Assembly (NCBI GenBank): GCA_027489135.1
Contig: JAIYAI010000670.1
Span: forward strand, 1 to 5,727
Direction of reading: 5' to 3'
DNA length: 5,727 nt
Source of the DNA: Acetobacteraceae bacterium
GTDB lineage: Bacteria; Pseudomonadota; Alphaproteobacteria; Acetobacterales; Acetobacteraceae
Positions 1-5,727 of this stretch are shown here, one piece after another. Position numbers and translations under genes: made by a program. The notes under the pieces were generated by a model, which ran no database searches, had not been told where the DNA came from, and saw nothing but the letters and a program-made list of their open reading frames with translations. The stretch's first letter is position 1. Each line of letters begins with the position of its first letter.

Positions 1-3000
1 GCCGCCCGCGAGATCTTCGCCGGCGGCGACGGCAACGACACCTACACCTGGACCCGCGGCAACGGCGAGGACGTCGTCGCCGAGACCGGCTTCAACGGCA
101 CGGATACGCTGCGGCTGGTCGGTGTCCTGCCGGCCGAGGTGACGATCACCCGCTTCGCCGGCCATGCGGTGCTGGAGATCGCGGACAGCGCCGCCGGCAG
201 CGGCGGCCGCATCGTCCTGCGCGACAGCCTCAACCTCGGCTTCGAATGGGGCACGGAGCGCGTACAATTCGATGACGGCACGGTCTGGACCCAGGCCGAC
301 CTTCGGGCACTGGTGCTCGCCGCCCTCCCGACATCGGGCCAGGACTCCATCGACGGCTTCACCGTGGCGGATACGCTCTTCGGTGGGGCCGGCAGGGATA
401 CGCTCGCTGGCGGCGACGGCGACGACACCTATCGCTGGCAGCGCGGTGATGGCGACGACGCGATCTCCGATACCGGCGCCTTCGCCGGGACCGATACGCT
501 TCGCCTCCTTGAGGTCGCGCCGGGCGAGGTGACCGTGACGCGCTTCGGCAACCACGCCGAGCTGACCATCACCGGTGCGGGTGGCGGTCGCCTGATCCTC
601 CTCGAGAGCCTCAATCCGAGTTTCGAGCGGGGAATCGATCGGGTCGCGTTCGACGACGGGACGGTCTGGATCCAGGCAGACCTGCGCGCCCTCGTCCTGG
701 CACCGCTCGCCACCCCCGGCGACGAGTCGGTCGCCGGCTTCGCGGTTGCCGATACGCTTACGGGTGGTGCTGGGCGCGATACGCTGCTGGGCGCCGGCGG
801 CGACGATACCTTCATCTGGGCGCGCGGCGACGGCGACGATGCCATCTCCGACACCGGGTCCTTCGACGGAAGCGACACCCTGCGTCTGCTCGGCGTCATG
901 CCGACCGAGGTCACGGTCACGCGCTTCGGCAACCACGCCGAACTGACCATCGCCGGTACCGATGGCGGCCGTCTGGTCCTTCTGGAAAGCATAGAGCCGA
1001 GCTTCGAGCGCGGAATCGAGCGTATCGAATTCGAGGATGGCACGGTCTGGACACAGGCGGATCTGCGCGCCTTCACCCTGGCGTCGCTGGCCACGGACGG
1101 CGACGATTCGATCCCCGGTACGACCCTTGCCGATACGCTGGACGGCGCAGCGGGCAACGACAGCCTCGCCGGCGGCAACGGCGACGACACCTATGTCTGG
1201 TCGCGCGGTGGCGGCAGCGACGCGATCAACGAGGTCGGCTTCTTCGACGGGACGTCCGACACGCTTCGCCTCCTCGACGTCCTCCCGGCCGAGGTCGCGG
1301 TCACCCGCTTCGGCAATCATGCCATCCTGACCATCGCCGACCGTCCCGGCGCGGCCGGTGGCCGCCTCAGCCTGCTCGAGAGTCTCTCCCCGAGTTTCGA
1401 GCGCGGCGTGGACCGCATCGCGTTCGCCGACGGCACGGTCTGGACCCAGGCCGATTTGCGGGCGGCCGTGCTGCGCGGCACGGACCGGCCCGAGACCAGC
1501 AGCGGTTTCGACATCGCCGACGTGCTGGAGGGCGGCACTGGCGACGACCTGATGGAGGGCGGCGACGGCGACGATATCTATGTCTGGACGCGGGGCGACG
1601 GCAGCGATGTCATCCGGGAGACGGGACTCTTCCTCGGCTCCGACTCGCTGGTACTGCACGATGTCGATCCGCTCGACGTCGCCCTGCGCGACGGCGGCGA
1701 CGGCGTGCTCGTCGTGGTCATCGCGGAGAGCCGCTTCGGGGCCGGCGACGGGGCGCGCCTGCTCCTCGAGGGAACGGTATCGCCCACGAGCGAGCGCGGG
1801 ATCGAGCAGATCCTCTTCGACGACGGCACGATCTGGACCCAGGCCGGCTTCGCCGGGCAGGCCCTGATCAGCCAGGCGACGGAGGGCGACGACGTCATCA
1901 CCGGCAGCGCCCTCGCGGACCGCCTGCAGGGGCGTGGCGGCAATGATGCGATCCGCGGGGGCCTCGGCGACGATACCTATGTCTTCGCCCGGGGCGACGG
2001 GCGCGACAGCTACGAGGACAACGGCGACACGGCCGGCGATGCGGTCGAGATCCGCAGCTACGCCCTCTCGGAGGCGCGCTTCACGCGCCTGCATCTCGGC
2101 TCCGACGACCTCGTCATCCGGTTCGCCGCCACCGCCGACTCGATCACGCTGGTCAACGGCCTGTCCACCGCGCCGGCCGACCGGATCGAGACCATCCGCT
2201 TCTTCGATACCGGCGAGAGTCTGTCCCTCGCGCAGGTGCAGGCACGCCTGCTGACCGATGCCGCGACCGCCGGCGCGGACCTGATCACCGGCAGCGCGGA
2301 GGCCGAGAGCCTGACCGGCGCCGCCGGACCCGACCTGCTGGATGGTGGCGGCGGCGACGACACCGTCACCTACCGCGCCGGCGATGGCGAGGACCGGGTA
2401 GAGGATACCGGCTCCAGCACCAGCGACGTGCTGCTGCTGGCGGACCTGACCGTCGCGGACCTGCTCGAATTGCGGCGCAGCCCGCCGGATGGGCTCGATC
2501 TCGTGCTGAGCTTCGGCACGCAAGGCGATCGCCTGACCGCGGCCGGCGCCCTCGGCACCTCGGCCACAGGCATCGAATTGCTGCGCTTCGCCGATGGCGA
2601 GACCTGGGATCGCGCCGAGCTTCGACGTCGCACCCTCGACGCCGCCGCGACCGATGGCGATGACCGGATCTGGGGCTTCGACGGCGCCGACGTCCTGCAG
2701 GGCGGCAACGGCGGCGACGATGCCATGCATGGCGGCCTCGGCGGCGATCTCTATCGCTACGGTCGCGGCGACGGCGCCGACACGGTGGAGGACAATGGCG
2801 ACGCCACCGGCACGGACCGTGTGGAGATCGCCGAGTACGCCTCCTCCGAGGCGACGGTCAGCCGCTTCTACAAGGGCGATGACGGAATCATCCTGGAGTT
2901 CGCCGGCAGCGCTGGGGACCGCCTCGTCATCCTCAACACCTTGTCCGGCTCGCCGAACGACTCCATCGAGGAGATCGGCTTCGCCGACGGCGTGACCTGG

Positions 3001-5727
3001 ACCATGGCCGATGTGCTCGCGCGGCTCGGCAACACGCGGCCGACGGCGCGCGGCGACGGCATCTTCAGCGCGGTGCAGGGCGAGGCGACGCGGATCGGCG
3101 CCGGACTGTTGCTGGCCAACGACTTCGATCCGGACGGCGACCCGCTCGGCATCCTGTCCGTCAGCGGGGCGGTGGGCGGCACGGTCGCCCTGGTCATGGG
3201 CGACGTGCTCTTCACGGGAACTGCCGGCATCACCGGCCCGGCGCGCTTCGACTACACCCTCTTCGACGGGCGCGGCGGGCTTTCGACCGCGACGGTCGAA
3301 CTGCGCCTGCGGCCGCCCGCTGCGGCGCGCGACGATTCCGGCTTCAGCGTGGCGGAGGACGGCTTCCTGACGCTGCGGACGGAGCAGCTTCTCGCCAATG
3401 ACCAGGACGGCGACGTCATGGTCGTCGCGCAGGTGCTCGACCCGGTGCATGGCAGCGTCTCGCTCGCCAGCAATGGCGAGATCACCTTCACGCCCTCCGC
3501 GGACTACGTGGGCGAGGCGAGTTTCCGCTACGTTGCCAACACGCCCGCCGGCGGCCGTGCCGAAGCGACGGTCCGTCTCGTCGTCACCCCCGTGAACGAT
3601 GCGCCGGTCGCGCTGGACGATGGCGGCCTCGCGGTGCTCGAGGGCGGCGTGCTGCGCATCGCGGCCGCGCGGCTGCTTGGCAACGACCGCGACGTGGATG
3701 GCGATCCGCTCACCATCACGCGTGTCGTCGGCGGCAGCGACCTCGCCGTCGCCCTCGCAACGGATGGCGGCATCACGATCACACCCACGGCCTTCTTCTT
3801 CGGTCAGGCCAGCTTCGGCTACAGCATCGTAGATGGCCGCGGCGGCACGGCCAGCGCCGTCGCCACCGTCACCGTCGCCCCGGTGAATGATGCCCCCGAA
3901 CCCGTGGGCGACAGCTTCGCCACGGAGGAGGACACGCCCGTCTTCCTCACTGCCACGGATCTCCTCGGCAACGACACCGACCGCGATGGTGATCCGCTGC
4001 GCATCAGCCGGGTCTTCGGTGCCACCGGCGGGCAGGTGGAACTCTTCGACAACGGCACGGTGCTGTTCACGCCGGGCAACGACTATTTCGGCCAGGCCGG
4101 ATTCAGCTACGAGGCGGACGACAGCCAGGGCGGCCAGGCGACCGCGCGCGTCGTCATTCAGCTCGATCCGGTCAACGACGCGCCCTTCGCGCGCGACGAC
4201 AGCCACGAGACGGTCGGCAACGCGGGCCTCCGCGGGACCGAGGATACGGTGCTGGTCATCGATCCGGCCCTGCTCCTGCGCAACGATGGCGACATCGACA
4301 GCCTGACCATCAGCCTCGCCAGCGTCTCCGCGCCGCTGCACGGCACGGTCTCGCTCGATGCCGACGGCCTGGTCCGCTTCCGCCCCGATGCCGACTGGTG
4401 GGGCGAGGCGAGCTTCCACTACCTGGTGCGCGACCCGGACGGCGGCGTGGATGACGGTCTTGTCACGCTCTGGTTCGATCCGGTGGCCGATGCGCCGCCG
4501 GTCGCGGGCGACGATACCATCACCATCTTCGAGGACGTCGAGACGCTGATCGACGCGGCGACGCTGCTCGGCAACGACACCGACATCGATCGCGACGTGC
4601 TGCGGATCATCGGCACCGCCTTCGGCGGCGAAGTGACGCCCGAGGGCAACGTCCTGTTCCGCCCGGCGCCGGATGCCACCGGCACGACGCTCTTCACCTA
4701 CACCATCACCGACGACGCGGACGGCACGGACACGGCGACCGTCATGGTCGAGATCATCGCCGTGAACGATGCCCCCGTGGCGGCGCCCGATGTCGTGGCC
4801 ACCAGCCTCGACGCGCCGCTCGTCGTCCGGATCAGCGACCTGCTGGCCAACGATTCCGACGTGGACGTGGATGCGGACCGCTATGCCGCGATCCTCGATT
4901 TCGTCTCCGCCCAGGCGCCGACCACCGGCACGCTATCGCTCTACGGTGACGAGTTCATCGTGGTCGAAGTCCCGCTCGGCTACAGCGGACCGCTGGGCTT
5001 CACCTACACCATCGCCGACGAGGTCGGCGCGCGCGACGACGGCGCCGTCGATGCGACCGTCGCCGCGACACGGGCCGACACCATCCTGGGCAGCGCGCGC
5101 CGCGACCTGCTGCTCGGCACGGCGCTGGGCGAGGGCCTGGACGGCCAGGACGGGGACGACGACCTCTTCGGCCGGGGCGGCGACGATACCATCCGGGGCG
5201 GCGACGGCGCCGACAGCATCGACGGCGGCGAGGGCTTCGATCTGGTCACCTTCACCGGATCGAATATCGGTGTCCGTGCCGATCTGGCCTCGCGTCTGGG
5301 CCAGGGTGGGCATGCCCAGGGCGACCTCTACGCCGCGATCGAGGCGCTGGAGGGCACGGGCTTCGCCGATACGCTGCAGGGCAACGGCGTCGAGAACCGG
5401 CTGGCCGGCCTCGCGGGCGGGGACCTGCTGGAGGGGCGCGGCGGCGACGACAGCCTGGCCGGCGGCGACGACGACGACAGCTTGGCAGGTGGCGCCGGCG
5501 CCGACCTGATGGATGGCGGCGCCGGCCGCGACCTCGCGGACTATGCCGGGTCGGGCGGTCCGGTCGTGGTGTCGCTGTCCGCCGGGACGGCCATGGGCGG
5601 CGACGCGGCCGGCGACACGCTGGTCGGCATCGAGGATCTCGCCGGCTCCGACGGCAACGACGCGCTGGAAGGCGACGGCGGGGCCAACCGGCTGCAGGGT
5701 GGGCGCGGCGACGATACGCTGCGCGGC
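1..5727 (+). CDS. Giant RTX / cadherin-like repeat protein, internal fragment (probable type I-secreted calcium-binding adhesin or exoprotein)
   Basis: Frame 1 is open across all 1909 codons, so this is the middle of a larger gene with neither end visible. In-frame ATGs, such as codon 300, fall inside conserved repeat motifs and have no ribosome-binding context, so none is a credible start. Domain order: eight HCBP_related-type units (residues 8-1010), seven cadherin-like domains (1013-1690), then RTX nonapeptides with two serralysin-like 34-residue segments (1697-1909). RTX proteins are known to leave the cell through ABC-type type I exporters and to fold on binding external calcium; export and an adhesive or structural role are inferred here because the C-terminal signal and transporter genes are not in view. 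There is no enzyme motif. The chain is rich in Asp and Gly, has no Cys and a single Lys (958). Alternatives are a large secreted enzyme whose catalytic domain lies outside the window, or an S-layer-like protein. The domain class is secure; the specific function is unknown. Confidence 0.93.
22..1557 (+). repeat. Tandem HCBP_related-type units 1-4 (homogeneous block)
   Basis: Four coding repeats: residues 8-136, 137-263, 264-390 and 391-519 (nt 22-408, 409-789, 790-1170, 1171-1557). Each begins GGxGxDTYxW or a close variant, continues with RGDGDDAISDTG or similar, a TDTLRLL strand, an EVTVTRFGNHAxLTI hairpin (RFAGHAVLEI in unit 1), a GGRLxLLES strand, SFERGI, then FxDGTVWTQADLRA and a short RTX linker such as VADTLFGGAGRDTLAGG. 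This order matches the haemolysin-type calcium-binding-related domain family, found beside RTX repeats. Units 2 and 3 are the same length and about 70% identical by eye. Repetition is visible in DNA: nt 538-560 and 919-941 are identical over 23 bases. Residues 1-7 (AAREIFA) resemble the linker AGRDTLA before unit 2, so the array probably continues upstream. Confidence 0.88.
1558..1956 (+). repeat. HCBP_related-type unit 5, longest and transitional
   Basis: Residues 520-652. It opens GGDGDDIYVWTRGDGSDVI and closes with FDDGTIWTQAGF, like units 1-4, but the centre has changed: the EVTVTRFGNHA hairpin is replaced by DVALRDGGDGVLVVVIAESRFGAGDG (residues 559-584), making the unit 133 residues against 127-129 for its neighbours. 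The SFERGI motif survives as TSERGIEQI. Its linker (EGDDVITGSALADRLQGRGG) returns to the classical RTX consensus. The unit reads as intermediate between the homogeneous upstream block and the diverged downstream block. Confidence 0.82.
1957..3030 (+). repeat. HCBP_related-type units 6-8 (diverged block)
   Basis: Residues 653-781, 782-910 and 911-1010 (nt 1957-2343, 2344-2730, 2731-3030). Each keeps the opening glycine/aspartate turn and a RGDG or AGDG motif (GDDTYVFARGDG; GDDTVTYRAGDG; GGDLYRYGRGDG) and an I-E-x-I/L-x-F closing strand followed by the DGxTW-type end in units 7 and 8 (FADGETW; FADGVTW); unit 6 has FFDTGES instead. The TQADLRA and FGNHA signatures of units 1-4 are absent. Units 6 and 8 share ED-NGD-x-xG, VEI-x-x-YAxSEA and an xxARL end, while unit 7 (VEDTGSSTSDVLLL...) is distinct. 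The last unit has no RTX linker: it ends in VLARLG and passes directly into the first cadherin-like domain. Confidence 0.82.
3037..5070 (+). repeat. Seven tandem cadherin-like (tandem-95 / Cadherin_5 / Big_9-type) domains
   Basis: Approximate domains: residues 1013-1105, 1106-1200, 1201-1297, 1298-1393, 1394-1497, 1498-1590 and 1591-1690. Most boundaries are marked by VNDAP (VADAPP before domain six). Each has an early LLxND acidic loop, usually after an ED or EG segment, then a G-x-V strand, a (V/I)xFxP-type strand in most (LFTGTAG in domain one, altered in domain seven), a G-x-x-x-FxY strand (ARFDYTLFD, GQASFGYSIVDGRGG) and a final TVxV strand. This is the bacterial cadherin-like beta-sandwich pattern common in large adhesins, where acidic loops between domains bind calcium and stiffen the chain. 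The full loop NDxDxDGDPL occurs in domains one, three and four; the others carry shortened or altered versions. No enzymatic residues are seen. An alternative family label is VCBS-like, but the overall fold class would not change. Confidence 0.87.
5089..5250 (+). repeat. RTX nonapeptide array A (six repeats)
   Basis: Residues 1697-1750 read as six nine-residue repeats in exact phase, starting at 1697, 1706, 1715, 1724, 1733 and 1742. The clearest are GRGGDDTIR and GGDGADSID, matching the RTX consensus GGxGxDxUx (U = large hydrophobic). Such repeats form a parallel beta roll that binds calcium between turns. The first two copies are degenerate (GSARRDLLL, GTALGEGLD). The array follows the last cadherin-like domain after only a few residues (RADTIL). 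Confidence 0.92.
5251..5352 (+). other. 34-residue serralysin-type inter-roll segment, copy 1
   Basis: Residues 1751-1784 break the nonapeptide array with a strand-rich segment beginning FTGSNIGVRADLASRLGQGG and ending AAIEALE. The pattern (aromatic-x-G-S, alternating hydrophobic strand, small-residue loop, I-E-x-L) is typical of the segments that separate RTX rolls in the C-terminal domain of serralysin-type proteins and many calcium-binding exoproteins. It aligns without gaps with the second copy at residues 1848-1881. Confidence 0.75.
5353..5541 (+). repeat. RTX nonapeptide array B (seven repeats)
   Basis: Residues 1785-1847 are seven nonapeptides in unbroken nine-residue phase, starting at 1785, 1794, 1803, 1812, 1821, 1830 and 1839. 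GRGGDDSLA and GGAGADLMD are near-consensus. The copy at 1821 reads GGDDDDSLA, with Asp in the usual second glycine position; GNGVENRLA and GLAGGDLLE are weaker. This is the longest uninterrupted classical RTX run in the window. Confidence 0.92.
5542..5643 (+). other. 34-residue serralysin-type inter-roll segment, copy 2
   Basis: Residues 1848-1881 start YAGSGGPVVVSLSAGTAMGG and end IEDLA. With the preceding GRDLAD this gives the recognisable pattern D-x-A-D-Y-x-G-S, V-x-V-S-L, GGDAAGDTL, IEDLxGS found between RTX rolls in serralysin-like C-terminal regions. It has exactly the length of copy 1 and shares its G-S, hydrophobic-strand and I-E-x-L positions, but is closer to consensus. Confidence 0.82.
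5644..5727 (+). repeat. RTX nonapeptide array C, cut by the window end
   Basis: Residues 1882-1909 hold three in-phase nonapeptides (GSDGNDALE, GDGGANRLQ, GGRGDDTLR) and the first glycine of a fourth. The reading frame is still open and the phase intact at the last base, so more RTX repeats and the true C-terminus, where a type I secretion signal would be expected, lie downstream. Confidence 0.9.

Noticed and set aside
898..900. In-frame ATG at codon 300 as a possible gene start
   Set aside because: It lies inside the conserved TLRLLxVxPxEV strand of unit 3, with the same domain continuing upstream in frame and no Shine-Dalgarno-like purine run in front of it.
429..1190. Long minus-strand open frame of 253 codons
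   Set aside because: It lies antisense to units 2-4 and is a periodic Ser/Pro/Arg-rich shadow (repeated MSSP-type starts once per unit) created by the GC-rich repeats. It has no domain and no start context, while frame 1 carries clear family motifs.
22..1557. Regularly spaced DNA repeats resembling a CRISPR or satellite array
   Set aside because: The period is about 381-387 bases, in multiples of three, and the intervening sequence is also related and codes for the same domain, so these are protein-coding tandem repeats.
436..2775. Repeated RGD tripeptides (RGDG in several units), suggesting integrin binding
   Set aside because: RGDG is part of the standard opening motif of the HCBP_related-type unit and recurs at a fixed place in the fold, so it is not evidence of host-cell recognition.
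4933..5313. Minus-strand frame with a less biased composition (MPTLAQTRGQIG...)
   Set aside because: It looks more protein-like than the other shadows, but is antisense to RTX array A and its Val/Ala/Asp pattern is what reversed GGDGDD-type codons give. There is no ribosome-binding site or family match I recognise.
4769..5509. Plus-strand open frame of 246 codons in another frame
   Set aside because: The translation is a low-complexity Arg/Ser/Ala/Thr string with no recognisable domain, overlapping cadherin-like domain seven and the RTX arrays that read clearly in frame 1.

Overview
The window is the inside of one very large gene. Plus-strand frame 1 is open from the first base to the last: 5727 bases are exactly 1909 codons, with no stop codon, no credible start and no intergenic DNA. 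The true N-terminus, any secretion or anchoring signals and the stop codon all lie outside. The product is a giant, acidic, repeat-built protein of the calcium-binding RTX / cadherin-like type, most likely exported by a type I secretion system as a surface or biofilm adhesin or released exoprotein. The very high G+C content (about 70% by eye, not computed), GC-ending codons and this domain combination suggest a high-GC Proteobacterium, most plausibly an alphaproteobacterium. That placement is inference; no taxonomic marker is present.

The layout has three tiers. (1) Residues 8-1010 (nt 22-3030) are eight tandem units of 127-133 residues. Each opens with a glycine/aspartate RTX turn and the motif GDDTYxW-RGDGxD, followed by a beta-rich domain ending in FxDGTxW and a short RTX linker. 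They match the haemolysin-type calcium-binding-related domain family (HCBP_related). Units 1-4 are closely alike, unit 5 is intermediate, and units 6-8 are diverged. (2) Residues 1013-1690 (nt 3037-5070) are seven cadherin-like / tandem-95-type beta-sandwich domains of about 93-104 residues, most joined by VNDAP-type linkers and each carrying an LLxND-type acidic loop. (3) Residues 1697-1909 (nt 5089-5727) are classical RTX nonapeptides in strict nine-residue phase, interrupted twice by 34-residue segments resembling those in serralysin-type C-terminal domains. The last array runs off the window.

The three tiers fit one job: an unfolded chain passes through a type I exporter in low-calcium cytoplasm, then folds outside the cell as calcium fills the RTX turns and interdomain loops, giving a long stiff rod. 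The translated stretch has no cysteine and only one lysine (residue 958). I found no RNA gene, mobile element, CRISPR array, promoter or terminator; long open frames on the minus strand and in the other plus frames are shadows of the repetitive GC-rich coding sequence. I see no sign of a new multi-gene system. The points of interest are the layered architecture, the repeat evolution and a few altered calcium-loop motifs.
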